Below, one piece after another: positions 49,674 through 59,986 of a stretch of 64,000 bases of DNA. This stretch comes from Corynebacterium sp. 74A (lineage in GTDB: Bacteria > Actinomycetota > Actinomycetes > Mycobacteriales > Mycobacteriaceae): assembly GCF_008930665.1 (NCBI RefSeq), contig NZ_PQMG01000001.1, positions 186,001 to 250,000 on the forward strand, written 5' to 3'. The notes below the pieces were generated by a model. The model had not been told where the DNA came from and ran no database searches. It saw only the letters and a list, made by a program, of their open reading frames with translations. A program made the position numbers and the translations under genes. Numbering within the stretch: position 1 is the first letter of the stretch; the number at the start of each line of letters is the position of its first letter.

Positions 49674-49702
49674 CACCCATCCCTTGTACCTCGGGATGGG
49701 TG
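49674..49702 (-). terminator. Terminator downstream of alaS
   Basis: CACCCATCCC and GGGATGGGTG form a perfect ten-base-pair stem with a nine-base loop, followed by TTTCGTTTG on the leftward strand, 17 bases after the alaS stop. Confidence 0.8.
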
Positions 49703-49718
49703 CATGCGTTGCGGGCGT

Positions 49719-52382
49719 CTAGCCCTCGAGTGCTGCGGCTACTGCAGCGAAACCGGCAGCGATACCGGAGGCGTCAGAGCCAGAGCCCTGGGCCATATCC
49801 GGCTTGCCCCCACCGCGGCCACCAATGTGGCTGCCGAAGGTCTTGACCAGTTCGCCAGCCTTGATGCCTTGGGACACCGCCTGCGCGGTGGCAGCAACGA
49901 TGAAAGGCACCTTGCCGCCATTATCGCTGGCCAGAACCACCACACCGGCGCGCTCGCCGAGGCGGTTCTTCAGATCAGAGGCCATCTCGCGCAGGTCTCC
50001 GCCGGAGAGGTTCTCGGCCGGGGTTGCGGTGATCAGCTCATAGCCGCCGACCGGGCGGGCCGAGGAGAGGATCTCGCCGGTCTGGGCGGCCAGCTGCTGC
50101 TTGTGCAGCTGGGCGATCTGCTTCTCGGCCAACTTGAGCTTCTCGGTCAGCTGGGAGATGCGCTCCGGCAGCTCCTCGCTGGGGGCCTTCAAGGAGCTCG
50201 CCAGGCCGGCGGCGAGGGCGCGCTCGCGGGAGAGGTAGGAGAAGGAATCCAATCCGGAATAGGCCTCGATGCGGCGCACCCCGGATCCCACCGAGGACTC
50301 GCCCAGCACGGCCACGGGGCCGATCTGCGAAGAGTGCTGCACGTGGGTGCCGCCGCAGAGCTCCATGGAGAAGGGGCCACCGATTTCTACCACGCGCACA
50401 TTGCGGCCATAGTTCTCGCCGAAGAGCGCCATCGCGCCCATGGCCTTGGCCTCATCCAGGGTGGTTTCGATGGTATTGACCTGGTGATCGGTATCCACAG
50501 CCTGATTGGTGATGTACTCGATCTGCTGCATCTGCTCCGGGCTCAGTGCCTGGGTGTAGTTGAAGTCGAAGCGCAGATAGCCCGGCTTATTCATCGAGCC
50601 AGCCTGGACCGCTGTGGGACCGAGCACCTCCCGCAGCGCGGCGTGAATGAGGTGGGTGGCGGAGTGCGCCTGGCGGGCAGCGTGCCGCCATGCCGGATCG
50701 ACGGCGGCGTGCACCTGCGCGCCCACACCCAATTCACCGCCGACCACACGGGCCTTGTGCACCCACAGCTTTTTGCCGATCTTCTGCACATCACTGACTT
50801 CCAGATCGGCGGAGCCGGCGGTGATACGGCCACGATCGCCCAGTTGGCCGCCTGCTTCGGCGTACATCGGCGAGACGTCGAGGATGACCTCGACCTCCTC
50901 GCCCGGGGAGGCGGCGTCGAGACGCTGCCCCTGGCGAATCAGGCCCAGCACGCGGGATTCGGACTCGAGGTTGTCATAGCCGACGAACTCGGTGGGGTGA
51001 TCGTCCACGAACTCGCGGTAGACGGACATGTCGGCATGGCCGTGCTTCTTGGCCACGCTATCGGCCTTAGCGCGGGCGCGCTGTTCGGCCATGAGCTGAT
51101 CGAAGCCCTCGCGATCCACGTCGAGGCCCGCCTCGGCGGCCATCTCCAATGTGAGATCGATCGGGAAGCCATAGGTGTCGTGCAGAGCGAAGACCTTATC
51201 GCCGGAGAGGCGTGTCACCCCGGCGGAGCGGGCCTCGGCGGCGGCATTATCAAAGAGGTGCGTGCCGGATTCGAGCGTGCGCAGGAAGGCCTTTTCCTCA
51301 TTGGTGGCCACCTGCAGAATGCGGGCGCGAGCATCCGCGATCTCCGGGTAGGACAGCTCCATGGTGTCCATGATGGTGTTCATCAGCTGTTCCATGGTCT
51401 CGCCGGTGGCCCCGAGCAGCTTCGCCGAGCGGATGATACGGCGCAAGAGTCGGCGCAGAATATAGCCGCGGCCCTCATTACCCGGGGTGACACCATCGAG
51501 GATGAGCATCATGCCAGTGCGGGAGTGATCGGCGATCACGCGGAAACGAATATCGTTCTGGTGATTCTTGCCATAGGTGGCGCCGGTGAGGGTTTCGGCC
51601 ACGTCAATGACGGGGCGCAGTAGATCCGTCTCGTAGACATTGTCCACGCCCTGCATGATGCAGGCGACGCGCTCAATGCCGAGGCCGGTATCAATATTCT
51701 TCTTCGGCAGCGGGCCGAGGACCTCGAAGGAGTCCTTGCCGGTGCCCTCGCCGCGCTCATTCTCCATGAACACGAGGTTCCAGATCTCCATGTAGCGGTT
51801 ATCATCCGCCACCGGGCCGCCCTCTTGGCCATAGTCGGGGCCGCGATCGTAGTAGATCTCGGAGCAGGGGCCGCAGGGGCCGGGAATGCCCATGGACCAG
51901 TAGTTATCTGCCATGCCCAAGCGCTGGATGCGCTCGGTGGGTACACCGATCTTCTTATGCCAGATATCGGCGGCCTCGTCATCGTCGAGGTACACCGTTA
52001 CCCAGAGGCGCTCCGGGTCGAGGCCATAGCCGCCCTCGGCTACATCTCCGGTGAGCAGCTCCCAGGCATGGGTGATCGCGCCTTCCTTGAAGTACTGGCC
52101 GAAGGAGAAGTTGCCGGCCATCTGGAAGAAGGTGTTGTGGCGGGTGGTAATGCCCACTTCCTCGATGTCGAGGGTGCGCACACACTTCTGGATGGAAGTG
52201 GCCGTGCCATTGGGGAAAGGCGGATTCTGCTGGCCTAAGAAGTAGGGCTTGAAGGGAACCATGCCGGCGTTCACGAACAGCAGGGTGGGATCGTCAAGAA
52301 TCAGCGAGGCGCTCGGCACGGCCTCGTGGCCTGCCTTCACGAAGTGCTGCGTAAAACGCTCTCTGATCTCATGAGTCTGCAC
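49719..52382 (-). CDS. alaS: Alanyl-tRNA synthetase
   Basis: The 887-residue class II enzyme charges tRNA-Ala. The N-terminus shows [16 protein letters not shown] and the catalytic motifs; the editing domain has the zinc ligands in [13 protein letters not shown] and CGGTHVQHS; the C-terminal oligomerisation part ends in [14 protein letters not shown]. It starts at GTG 52382, six bases after GAGGAA. It lies between rarA and ruvX in the leftward run. Confidence 0.97.
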   Translation of the reverse strand: MQTHEIRERFTQHFVKAGHEAVPSASLILDDPTLLFVNAGMVPFKPYFLGQQNPPFPNGTATSIQKCVRTLDIEEVGITTRHNTFFQMAGNFSFGQYFKEGAITHAWELLTGDVAEGGYGLDPERLWVTVYLDDDEAADIWHKKIGVPTERIQRLGMADNYWSMGIPGPCGPCSEIYYDRGPDYGQEGGPVADDNRYMEIWNLVFMENERGEGTGKDSFEVLGPLPKKNIDTGLGIERVACIMQGVDNVYETDLLRPVIDVAETLTGATYGKNHQNDIRFRVIADHSRTGMMLILDGVTPGNEGRGYILRRLLRRIIRSAKLLGATGETMEQLMNTIMDTMELSYPEIADARARILQVATNEEKAFLRTLESGTHLFDNAAAEARSAGVTRLSGDKVFALHDTYGFPIDLTLEMAAEAGLDVDREGFDQLMAEQRARAKADSVAKKHGHADMSVYREFVDDHPTEFVGYDNLESESRVLGLIRQGQRLDAASPGEEVEVILDVSPMYAEAGGQLGDRGRITAGSADLEVSDVQKIGKKLWVHKARVVGGELGVGAQVHAAVDPAWRHAARQAHSATHLIHAALREVLGPTAVQAGSMNKPGYLRFDFNYTQALSPEQMQQIEYITNQAVDTDHQVNTIETTLDEAKAMGAMALFGENYGRNVRVVEIGGPFSMELCGGTHVQHSSQIGPVAVLGESSVGSGVRRIEAYSGLDSFSYLSRERALAAGLASSLKAPSEELPERISQLTEKLKLAEKQIAQLHKQQLAAQTGEILSSARPVGGYELITATPAENLSGGDLREMASDLKNRLGERAGVVVLASDNGGKVPFIVAATAQAVSQGIKAGELVKTFGSHIGGRGGGKPDMAQGSGSDASGIAAGFAAVAAALEG

Positions 52383-52437
52383 GAAAAATTCCTCGCTTCA
52401 CCGTGGTATGAGTGTCAATCTCTGGGTAGTTTACTCT

Positions 52438-53814
52438 TTAGCCGCGCACGATCCTGCGCAGGCGGCCGATAAAATCATACAGACGTTTTTCCGCACCGTG
52501 GGTGCTCGGCTCATAGTAAACGGCATCGTCCAGCGCTTCGGGGATATAACGCTGCGCCACTACCCCGCGCGGATCATCATGCGGATAGCTATACCCCACC
52601 GCATTGCCCAGCTTCTTTGCGCCTTCATAGTGCCCATCGCGCAGATGCTGCGGCACGGGATAGTTCTTGCCCTGGCGCACATCCTCAAGCGCGCGGTCGA
52701 TAGCCCGATACACCGCATTGGACTTCGGTGCCGTGGCCAAATGCACCACCGCTTGAGCGAGCACGATACGTCCCTCGGGCAGGCCGATCAGCTGCACCGC
52801 CTGGGCAGCAGCGGTGGCGGTGCTGAGCGCGGTGGGATCGGCCATGCCGATATCCTCACTGGCGGCGATCACCAGTCGGCGGGCAATAAAGCGAGGATCC
52901 TCCCCCGCATCGATCATCCGCGCCAGATAGTGCAGGGCCGCGTCAACATCCGAGCCGCGAATGGACTTGATGAAGGCACTGGTGACGTCATAGTGCTGAT
53001 CTCCATCGCGGTCATAGCGCACGATCGCGCGATTGACGTTGTCGGCGATGGTCTCCAGAGTAAGTGTGCCGCCATCCTCGACGGCCTCCGCGCAAGCCTC
53101 GAGGTAGGTGAGACTGCGGCGGCCATCGCCGCCGGCGAGCAGCACCAGCTGCTCTAAAGCCTCATCATCGGCGCTGATGCGGCCACCGATGCCGCGCTCA
53201 TCCTCGAGGGCGCGGGTGATCAGCTGCTTAATGGAGTCATCCTCCAGCGGGTTGAGCTGGAGTAACAGCGAGCGGGAGAGCAGCGGTGAGACCACCGAAA
53301 AGCTCGGGTTCTCCGTGGTGGCGGCGACGAGCAAGACGGTGCGGTTTTCCACCGCGGCCAGCAGCGCGTCTTGCTGCGTTTTCGAAAAGCGGTGCACCTC
53401 ATCAATAAAGAGCACGGTTTGCTGGCCCTGGATGAGGCGGCGACGCGCCTCGTCGATGACCGCGCGCACCTCCTTCACCCCGCTATTCAGCGCTGAGAGC
53501 GCCACGAAGTGCCGGCCGGTGGCAGCACTCACCAGTGAGGCGATCGTGGTCTTTCCCGTCCCCGGCGGGCCATAGAGAATCACCGAGGCGTCGCCGGAGC
53601 CCTCCACTAGCCGCCGCAGCGGCTTGCCCGGGCCGAGAAGGTGGTCTTGTCCCACCACCTCGTCGAGGCTGCGGGGGCGCATCCGCGCCGCCAAGGGGGC
53701 GGCGGCACCGGGATGGAAATAGTCCGCGGCCGTGGATCCTGCCGATATCCCTGCTGTGCCGCCCGCGCCGGCTGCGTTCGCTCCGGCCGTATCAAACAGG
53801 CCTTGTTGGGGCAT
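52438..53814 (-). CDS. rarA: Replication-associated recombination protein A (AAA+ ATPase)
   Basis: The 458-residue protein has the clamp-loader-like AAA+ core: [20 protein letters not shown], Walker [11 protein letters not shown], Walker [12 protein letters not shown], and [20 protein letters not shown] (sensor and arginine finger). The C-terminal tetramerisation part ends with [21 protein letters not shown]. RarA/MgsA acts at stalled forks. The first 35 residues are a low-complexity extension. It lies between the kinase-like gene and alaS. Confidence 0.94.
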   Translation of the reverse strand: MPQQGLFDTAGANAAGAGGTAGISAGSTAADYFHPGAAAPLAARMRPRSLDEVVGQDHLLGPGKPLRRLVEGSGDASVILYGPPGTGKTTIASLVSAATGRHFVALSALNSGVKEVRAVIDEARRRLIQGQQTVLFIDEVHRFSKTQQDALLAAVENRTVLLVAATTENPSFSVVSPLLSRSLLLQLNPLEDDSIKQLITRALEDERGIGGRISADDEALEQLVLLAGGDGRRSLTYLEACAEAVEDGGTLTLETIADNVNRAIVRYDRDGDQHYDVTSAFIKSIRGSDVDAALHYLARMIDAGEDPRFIARRLVIAASEDIGMADPTALSTATAAAQAVQLIGLPEGRIVLAQAVVHLATAPKSNAVYRAIDRALEDVRQGKNYPVPQHLRDGHYEGAKKLGNAVGYSYPHDDPRGVVAQRYIPEALDDAVYYEPSTHGAEKRLYDFIGRLRRIVRG

Positions 53815-53831
53815 GTGTGCTCTACCTACTC

Positions 53832-55112
53832 CTAGTGGGTGCTCTCGCGCAGGGTCTCGGCGAGGTCGGCACCGACGAATCGATCGATCACGTGCTGGGC
53901 AAAGTCCACCACGGCGGGGAAACGGGGATCGTCCGAACGCTGGGCGAAGCGGATGAGTGCATCGAAGGTTTCGTAGATGTCGATCTTCGCGAGCCGCTCC
54001 AGCTCGGCGGTGTCGTCGAAGGAGTCGAGCATCTGCTGCGCGGACCAGCCTAGGTTGGTGTTCTGCGCGGCCTCGTCGATGGAGTCCTCGGCTGGGCGCA
54101 TCTGATCGAGAATATTGAGCGGGCCGAAATTGAGGTGCCAGATCGACAGCACTGCCCAGCCCACGAGCGCGGTGACAATGCGGGCACGCAAACGCTCGGG
54201 GTTATTCACGTTCGGCCACATGCTGCTCACTTCTTGGCGCCATGCTTCGACGAAGAGATCTGCCTCCTGATCACTCAGCCGGTGGGAGAACACGAATTGG
54301 GGGAAGCCGGCAACCACGCAGGCCACATCGAAGGTGGCATCGCGGAAGCCCGCCCATTCATAGTCCAAAAACTCGGGGCGCTCCGAGTAGACGATGTTAT
54401 CCGGAGACAGATCGAAGGGCGTGAACGCTCGGTGCTGCCCGGAGACCAGGCGGCGCTGCGCCTCGTGGGCGAAGCGCCGCACGGTGTCATCAATCACCAC
54501 CCCGTGCTTCTCCAGGAACTCCAGGCCAGAGAGCACCCCGGTTTCCAGTGCCTGGTCCCGATAGCCGGCGTGGGAGGCCTGTGCCCCATGCTTGGACACC
54601 ATGCGGCGGAAGAGGATGTCAAAGTCTTGTTCGTGATCGGCAGAGGCCGAGTGCAGCAGACCAAGGGCGCGACCGAGGCGGCGCAGCAAGGAGCGGCGCT
54701 GCTCGGTATCGGCCCGATCCATCAAATCGGCGAAGGTATCCACATCGCCGCAGTCGGAGATCACCAATAGGCGCTCGTCCATGTCATAGGCCAAGAGCAC
54801 CGGACCTGGCCGCACATCATTCGGCAGCGAGGTGGTGAATTGATAGGCCACCACCTCCCGCAGGAAGCGCGTGGGATCAAGAGGATCGTCCGAGGACGGC
54901 GAGTGTTTGACCACTACCGTGCGCTCTTGCAGATAGGGCGAGGGGGTGAGCTTCAACCGCAAAACGGTGGAATTGCCCGAGCCCTCGAGAATTTCTGCGC
55001 CGACCAGCCTGAGGGAACCACCGTACCGCTTGCACAAGAGCTTCTCTGCACGAGCAACCACATGCTCGTGGATCTCTTCGACGGCCGCGGTGGGTGTGAT
55101 TGTCGCCGACAT
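53832..55112 (-). CDS. Aminoglycoside-phosphotransferase-fold kinase of unknown substrate
   Basis: The 426-residue product has an APH/choline-kinase-like fold: a nucleotide lobe with [13 protein letters not shown], the catalytic loop [13 protein letters not shown] and the metal-binding [14 protein letters not shown]. The Brenner motif HxDxxxxN is altered: the first histidine is replaced (PFDLSPDN) while Asp and Asn remain. Activity is therefore uncertain. It starts at ATG 55112 after GAGGAGAG. The gene sits between aspS and rarA, an arrangement also found in other corynebacteria. There is no ground to call it an antibiotic-resistance gene. Confidence 0.75.
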   Translation of the reverse strand: MSATITPTAAVEEIHEHVVARAEKLLCKRYGGSLRLVGAEILEGSGNSTVLRLKLTPSPYLQERTVVVKHSPSSDDPLDPTRFLREVVAYQFTTSLPNDVRPGPVLLAYDMDERLLVISDCGDVDTFADLMDRADTEQRRSLLRRLGRALGLLHSASADHEQDFDILFRRMVSKHGAQASHAGYRDQALETGVLSGLEFLEKHGVVIDDTVRRFAHEAQRRLVSGQHRAFTPFDLSPDNIVYSERPEFLDYEWAGFRDATFDVACVVAGFPQFVFSHRLSDQEADLFVEAWRQEVSSMWPNVNNPERLRARIVTALVGWAVLSIWHLNFGPLNILDQMRPAEDSIDEAAQNTNLGWSAQQMLDSFDDTAELERLAKIDIYETFDALIRFAQRSDDPRFPAVVDFAQHVIDRFVGADLAETLRESTH

Positions 55113-55480
55113 GGGCGTGATCTCTCCTCAGTGGGGTTATGAGCTAAAAGTATGGTTCGGTTAAGGCTCCCGCGCATGAGCACCGCTCCCCTACGGCGCT
55201 ATGCACGGCAGTACGCACGCACTCAATTCCTTGCAGTCATGAGCACCATTGTGCCTGAGTGGCTGACCCTACCGATAGGGCCTAGGCGATATTCACAGCG
55301 ACATCACATCCGCAGCCCCATGGCGCGGCGTGGTGTGAGATGGCCGCGGCATGCCCGCCAACTGGGTGCGCGCATGCAAAAGCGAGGGCGCTGCGCCTGC
55401 CGCACACTGTGAACGAGACTGCCACCCTCGCTGAGCGCGCTACCGCCACCACTGCGGGTGGCGGCCGCGATGCGTGCGGA
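55113..55480. other. Gap between aspS and the kinase-like gene, structured, no gene
   Basis: Roughly 370 bases without a convincing gene. It contains the inverted repeats AGCGAGGG/CCCTCGCT (55381-55388, 55425-55432) and CCGCCACC/GGTGGCGG (55443-55450, 55457-55464). The latter lies 17 bases after the aspS stop and may act as terminator although it lacks T's. The promoter of the kinase-like gene presumably lies near the left end. Confidence 0.5.
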
Positions 55481-57274
55481 TTAGGACTGTGCGTCCTTCT
55501 CCTTCGGCTTGGCGTCGATACCCGATTCCTTGCGTTGTTGCTTGGTGATCGGCGCCGGGGCTGCGGTGAGCGGATCCACTCCGCCACCCGACTTCGGGAA
55601 GGCGATGACATCGCGGATGGAGTCGAAACCGCCCAGCAGGGAGACGATGCGGTCCCAGCCGAAGGCGATACCGCCGTGCGGCGGGGCGCCAAAGGCGAAG
55701 GCGTCGAGCAGGAAGCCGAACTTCTCCTGAGCTTCCTCATCGCTGATCCCCATCACCTTGAACACGCGCTCTTGCACATCGCGGCGGTGGATACGGATGG
55801 AGCCGCCACCGATCTCGTTGCCGTTGCAGACGATGTCATAGGCGTAGGCGGTAGCCTCACCTGGGTTCTCATCGAAGCTATCGATCCACTCGGGCTTCGG
55901 GGAGGTAAAGGCGTGGTGCACGGCGGTCCACTGGGAGTGTCCCAGAGCCACATCGCCGGAGGCGGTGGCTTCGGCAGAGGGCTCGAACAGGGGCGCATCC
56001 ACCACCCAGGTGAAGGCCCAGTCGCCCTCCTTGATCAGGCCGAGCTTCTCGGCGATCGCGCCACGGGCCGCGCCCAGCAGGGCACGGGAGGACTTGGCAT
56101 CGCCGGCAGCGAAGAAGATGCAGTCGCCGGGCTTGGCGCCCACGTGCTCGGCAATGCCGGCGCGCTCGGCGTCGGTGATGTTCTTGGCCACCGGGCCGGA
56201 CAGTTCGCCGTCTTCGCCCACGAGAATATAGGCCAAGCCCTTCGCGCCGCGCTGCTTCGCCCACTCCTGCCAGGCGTCGAGCTGACGACGCGGCTGGGAG
56301 GCGCCACCGTCCATCACCACGGCGCCCACGTAATCATTCTGGAAGACGCGGAAGGTGGTGTCCTTGAAGAACTCGGTGCATTCCACCAGCGGGATGTCGA
56401 AGCGCAGATCCGGCTTATCGGAGCCGTACTTCTCCATCGCTTCCTTGTAGGTCATGCGCGGGATCGGGGTGGAGATCTCATAGCCGATCTCCTTCCACAG
56501 CGCCACCAGGATGTCCTCGGCTAGGGCGATGACGTCTTCCTGATCCACGAAGCTCATCTCAACGTCCAGCTGGGTGAATTCCGGCTGGCGATCGGCGCGG
56601 AAGTCCTCATCGCGGTAGCAGCGCGCGATCTGGTAGTAGCGCTCCATGCCGGCCACCATGAGCAGCTGCTTGAACAGCTGCGGCGACTGCGGCAGGGCGT
56701 ACCACGAGCCCGGCTTGAGGCGCGCCGGAACGAGGAAGTCGCGGGCACCCTCCGGGGTGGAGCGCGTCAGGGTGGGGGTTTCGATCTCGAGGAAGCCATG
56801 GCTATCGAGCACCGAGCGGGCCGCGCGATTGACATTCGAGCGCAGCTTCATAGCGGCGGCCTGGCTGGAGCGGCGCAAGTCCAGATAGCGGTACTTCAGG
56901 CGGGTTTCCTCGCCCACCTCACCGGAGGAGGATGCGTCCTCGATCTGGAAAGGCAGCGCCGAGGCCTCATTGAGGATCTCCAGCTCGGAGACGTTGACCT
57001 CAACATCGCCGGAGGCAAGGTTCGGGTTCTCGCTTCCTTCCGGACGCGGCTCGACCACGCCGGTGACCTTCACGCAGAACTCGCTACGCAGCTTGTGTGC
57101 CTGCTCTGCCACCTCGGACTCGCGGAACACAACCTGCGCCACGCCGGAGCTATCGCGAAGATCAATAAAGATCACGCCACCGTGGTCACGGCGACGCGCG
57201 ACCCATCCGGTCAGCGTCACGGTGCTACCCGCGGTTTCTTTCCTTAAATCCCCTGCATAATGAGTACGCAACAC
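55481..57274 (-). CDS. aspS: Aspartyl-tRNA synthetase
   Basis: The 597-residue class II enzyme has the N-terminal OB-fold ([20 protein letters not shown]), the catalytic core with [19 protein letters not shown] and [19 protein letters not shown], a bacterial GAD insertion and the final motif [16 protein letters not shown]. The first codon may be GTG 57274 or TTG 57271; GGAAAGGGA lies about 12 bases upstream. Whether it is discriminating, or also charges tRNA-Asn, cannot be read from the sequence. It is transcribed away from the zinc metallopeptidase gene. Confidence 0.96.
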   Translation of the reverse strand: MLRTHYAGDLRKETAGSTVTLTGWVARRRDHGGVIFIDLRDSSGVAQVVFRESEVAEQAHKLRSEFCVKVTGVVEPRPEGSENPNLASGDVEVNVSELEILNEASALPFQIEDASSSGEVGEETRLKYRYLDLRRSSQAAAMKLRSNVNRAARSVLDSHGFLEIETPTLTRSTPEGARDFLVPARLKPGSWYALPQSPQLFKQLLMVAGMERYYQIARCYRDEDFRADRQPEFTQLDVEMSFVDQEDVIALAEDILVALWKEIGYEISTPIPRMTYKEAMEKYGSDKPDLRFDIPLVECTEFFKDTTFRVFQNDYVGAVVMDGGASQPRRQLDAWQEWAKQRGAKGLAYILVGEDGELSGPVAKNITDAERAGIAEHVGAKPGDCIFFAAGDAKSSRALLGAARGAIAEKLGLIKEGDWAFTWVVDAPLFEPSAEATASGDVALGHSQWTAVHHAFTSPKPEWIDSFDENPGEATAYAYDIVCNGNEIGGGSIRIHRRDVQERVFKVMGISDEEAQEKFGFLLDAFAFGAPPHGGIAFGWDRIVSLLGGFDSIRDVIAFPKSGGGVDPLTAAPAPITKQQRKESGIDAKPKEKDAQS

Positions 57275-57365
57275 TGAAGGCTGTCCCTTTCCTTTACATA
57301 AATATGTAGATCCGTGCTGAGTTTACCCGCCAGAGTGGACATATTCGACACCGGCCCCTGTGCAT

Positions 57366-57445
57366 GCTTATCGACGCCATCCTCGCCCCCCCCCGCACAT
57401 CACCAGCGCACAGCGCTTGCAGCGAGATGGCGTCGATAAGCGCAC
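57366..57445. repeat. Large inverted repeat of the 16-base motif between aspS and the metallopeptidase gene
   Basis: GCTTATCGACGCCATC (57366-57381) and GATGGCGTCGATAAGC (57426-57441) are perfect inverted copies; GTGC (57360-57363) and GCAC (57442-57445) extend the arms after a two-base bulge. The 44-base centre contains nine C's (57386-57394). The right arm ends ten bases before the metallopeptidase -10. Confidence 0.8.
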
Positions 57446-57454
57446 AGAATGTGA

Positions 57455-57463
57455 GAATATAAA
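57455..57463 (+). promoter_or_regulatory. -10 element of the metallopeptidase gene, probably leaderless
   Basis: AGAATATAA offers AGAATA (57455-57460) or TATAAA (57458-57463) as -10. Either places the transcription start at or next to the ATG at 57467, and no Shine-Dalgarno is present. Confidence 0.5.
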
Positions 57464-57466
57464 CAC

Positions 57467-58342
57467 ATGACTTTTCGTAAAGACGTTACGAGCGAAGGCA
57501 GCCGCGCCCGAACCGGCGGCGGTGGCCGAGCGGTAGCGCTAGGTGGCGGCGGCATTGGCACCCTGCTGCTCGTAGGGCTGTATCTATTCATGGGCGGCGA
57601 TATTGGGAGCCTCGGCCAGCTCACCGCGCCCGAGCAACAGGTCCAAGGCGAGTCCGGCACGCTGGAGCACTGCCGTACCGGCGAAGACGCCAACACCCAC
57701 GACGATTGCCGCGTGATGTTCACCGCCTTGTCGGTCGATGATGTGTGGCGCGAGCAGCTGCCGGCCCAGGCCGGTATCGACTACACCGAGCCCACCCCCG
57801 TGCTTTTTGAGGGCGCCACCCAATCCGGCTGTGGCATCGCACAATCCGCCACCGGCCCCTTCTACTGCCCGCGGGATAACTCCGCCTACTTCGACACCTC
57901 ATTTTTTAGCCAGCTGGATCAGCTCGGCGGCGATTCCGGCCCGCTCGCCCAGATGTATGTGGTGGCCCACGAATACGGCCACCACATCCAGAACTTGGAA
58001 GGAACCCTGGGCTTAAGCAACTACAACGATCCCGGCGCGGATTCGAATGCGGTGAAGATCGAGCTGCAGGCCGATTGCTATGCGGGGCTCTGGGCGCACT
58101 ACGCCGATCAGGGCGAGGACGCCTATCTCGAGCCGATTACCGAAGAGCAGGTGCAGCAGGCCGTGGATACCGCGCGCGCCATTGGCGATGACAATATCCA
58201 ACAGCAGTCCGGCCGAGAGGTGCAGCCGGATAGCTGGACACACGGTTCCTCGAAGCAGCGCCAGCAGGCCTTTATGACTGGCTACACCAGTGGACGCATG
58301 TCCACCTGCGACACCTTAGAGCGCGGCGGCGATACCGACTAG
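57467..58342 (+). CDS. Neutral zinc metallopeptidase (YpfJ family)
   Basis: The 291-residue protein has a basic, glycine-rich start, one membrane helix (about residues 25-42) and an outside zincin-like domain with HEYGHH at 168-173 and the third ligand region ELQADCYAGLW. Paired cysteines (CRTGEDANTHDDC, CGIAQ...YCPRD) suggest disulfides outside the cell. Family members such as E. coli YpfJ have unknown substrates. It is the first gene of a rightward pair with the CBS protein, 50 bases downstream. Confidence 0.9.
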   Translation: MTFRKDVTSEGSRARTGGGGRAVALGGGGIGTLLLVGLYLFMGGDIGSLGQLTAPEQQVQGESGTLEHCRTGEDANTHDDCRVMFTALSVDDVWREQLPAQAGIDYTEPTPVLFEGATQSGCGIAQSATGPFYCPRDNSAYFDTSFFSQLDQLGGDSGPLAQMYVVAHEYGHHIQNLEGTLGLSNYNDPGADSNAVKIELQADCYAGLWAHYADQGEDAYLEPITEEQVQQAVDTARAIGDDNIQQQSGREVQPDSWTHGSSKQRQQAFMTGYTSGRMSTCDTLERGGDTD

Positions 58343-58392
58343 CGTTTCCGCCCGCCCCGTGAGACCCCGATGCGTGGAAAGAGGATGGCCCC

Positions 58393-59169
58393 ATGAATGA
58401 CACCCACCCCGCCGAGCGCGACGCCGCGAATGAACCGGCGCACCGCGCCCACCAATTCATTGCGGCATTTAACGATATCGAGGCGCACTTTCGCTCGGTA
58501 TTACAGCCGAAGGGCTATGAAGCCTTTGGCTCGATGGCGCGCCGCATGGAAAACAGCGGGGCCATCACCTCCCTGCAGTTGATGGAGCTTGAGGCCTTTG
58601 TGGATCTGCGCAATGCGATCAGCCACGGCTCCTATCGTGATGGCGAGCCCATTGCGGAGCCGCGGGCCGATACGGTGGCCGCTATTGAGAAGCTGCGCGA
58701 TGTATTGCTCAGCCCGCCGCGGGTGGTGCAGGTGATCGGGCAGCAGAAGATCTATAGCTTCACCCCGGAGGACTCACTCTCCGAGGTATTTCACATTATT
58801 AATGAGAAGGGCATTTCTCAGTACCCGATCTATCACGAGGGCTCCTATCAAGCGCTGCTGACCACCACCATGGTGGCGCAGTGGTTTGCGGACTGGTCGC
58901 TGCGCCGCAGCGCGGGCGAGGATGTCGGCGCGCTCGAGGCTGTTCGGGTGGGCGAGGTGATCGATTTCGCCCATAGCCGCGCTTTGCGCGATCATGCGGT
59001 CTTTGCCCCCGCCGATGTGGACGCGGCCACGGCGGTGACGATGCTGCGGCATCCGGAGCTGCCGCGGGTGCTGATTGTTACCGAGCACGGCAAGAAATCG
59101 CAGAAGCCGATTCGTATCGTCGGCGCCGCTGATGTGATCCCGCTGCTGGATGCACTGGAGGAGGTGTAG
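58393..59169 (+). CDS. CBS-domain protein
   Basis: The 258-residue product starts at ATG 58393 with GAGGAT upstream. An N-terminal helical part (residues 1-100, AHQFIAAFNDIEAHFRSVLQ and LEAFVDLRNAISHGS, a HEPN-like pattern with R-N-A-ISHG) precedes a CBS pair: IYSFTPEDSLSEVFHIINEK with ISQYPIYHEG, and DHAVFAPADVDAATAVTMLR with PRVLIVTEHG. CBS pairs usually sense adenine nucleotides. The output is unknown. HEPN-like identification is tentative. Confidence 0.78.
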   Translation: MNDTHPAERDAANEPAHRAHQFIAAFNDIEAHFRSVLQPKGYEAFGSMARRMENSGAITSLQLMELEAFVDLRNAISHGSYRDGEPIAEPRADTVAAIEKLRDVLLSPPRVVQVIGQQKIYSFTPEDSLSEVFHIINEKGISQYPIYHEGSYQALLTTTMVAQWFADWSLRRSAGEDVGALEAVRVGEVIDFAHSRALRDHAVFAPADVDAATAVTMLRHPELPRVLIVTEHGKKSQKPIRIVGAADVIPLLDALEEV

Positions 59170-59271
59170 GCCGCCGCGCGGCTTCAGGTGGGCCCGCAAC
59201 AGCGGTATCTGCCCATCGGATTCTCCCCCTCTCCTGCCGCTGCTGCACCGGCTGGGCTACCCTAAGAAACC

Positions 59272-59829
59272 ATGCCATCTCTGCTCGTGATTTCTGCTGG
59301 GCTCTCCTCGCCATCCTCCACGCTTGCTTTAGCGCGCCGTATCGCCACTGCCGCCGAGGACTCGCTGGCGCAGCAGGGTGAGACTATCTCCCGCTCCGAG
59401 CTGGAGGTGCGCACCCTGGCCTTCGATCTGGCCTCCTATATGACCGAGGGATTTCAGCTCAGCCCGGCGCTCAGCGCTGCGCATCGCCAGGTCGAGCAGG
59501 CCGATGGGCTGATTATCGCCACTCCGATCTTTACCGCCAGTTTCTCGGGGCTATTGAAGATGTTTGTGGACTCGCTGCCCCGCACCGCGGTAGTGGGCAC
59601 TCCGACGACATTGGCGGCCACCGCCGGCAGTCCCCGCCATCTGCTCGCGGTGGACTATGCGCTGCGCCCGCTGATCACACACTTAAAGGCCAGTGTGTTG
59701 CCCACGGCGGTATTTCACTCCACCGATAGCGCGGATTCGGCCGAGTTTGAGGAGCGTGTGCAGCGCGCCGCCGAGGAGCTTTCCGAGGCGATCATGATGG
59801 AGCACGCGGCAAGCACCTCTACCCCGTAG
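59272..59829 (+). CDS. NADPH-dependent FMN reductase
   Basis: The 185-residue flavodoxin-fold protein shows LLVISAGLSSPSSTLALARR, then ADGLIIATPIFTASFSGLLK with MFVDSLPRTA, the FMN-binding core of MsuE/SsuE-like reductases. It most resembles the corynebacterial CE1759-type reductases that supply FMNH2 to luciferase-like monooxygenases. No monooxygenase is nearby. TACCCT just upstream and no ribosome-binding site suggest a very short leader. Confidence 0.82.
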   Translation: MPSLLVISAGLSSPSSTLALARRIATAAEDSLAQQGETISRSELEVRTLAFDLASYMTEGFQLSPALSAAHRQVEQADGLIIATPIFTASFSGLLKMFVDSLPRTAVVGTPTTLAATAGSPRHLLAVDYALRPLITHLKASVLPTAVFHSTDSADSAEFEERVQRAAEELSEAIMMEHAASTSTP

Positions 59830-59973
59830 AGTGCTCGACGCCCGCCTGCTCGGAACGTCTGGAATACCAGATCGTCACCCCCGCACATAGTGTCCTTTTT
59901 CCTGCTCAGACCCTGTTCTCACATACCAGACCAGAGGGTAATTCCGGGCATCTTTATGTGATGTAGCCCGCAA

Positions 59974-59979
59974 TAGACT
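59974..59979 (+). promoter_or_regulatory. -10 of sdaA, leaderless start
   Basis: TAGACT ends seven bases before the ATG at 59987, so transcription should begin at the start codon. No Shine-Dalgarno is visible. Confidence 0.5.
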
Positions 59980-59986
59980 AGGCACT

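Noticed and set aside
55255-55330. tRNA-like stretch (TGAGTGGCTGACC)
   Set aside because: Resembles the D-arm of a tRNA-Ser or tRNA-Leu, but I find no acceptor stem, anticodon arm or TTC-arm in the right places.
55152-55412. 86-codon rightward frame in the aspS gap
   Set aside because: Product is mainly Arg with no domain, start has no ribosome-binding site, and the region is full of inverted repeats.
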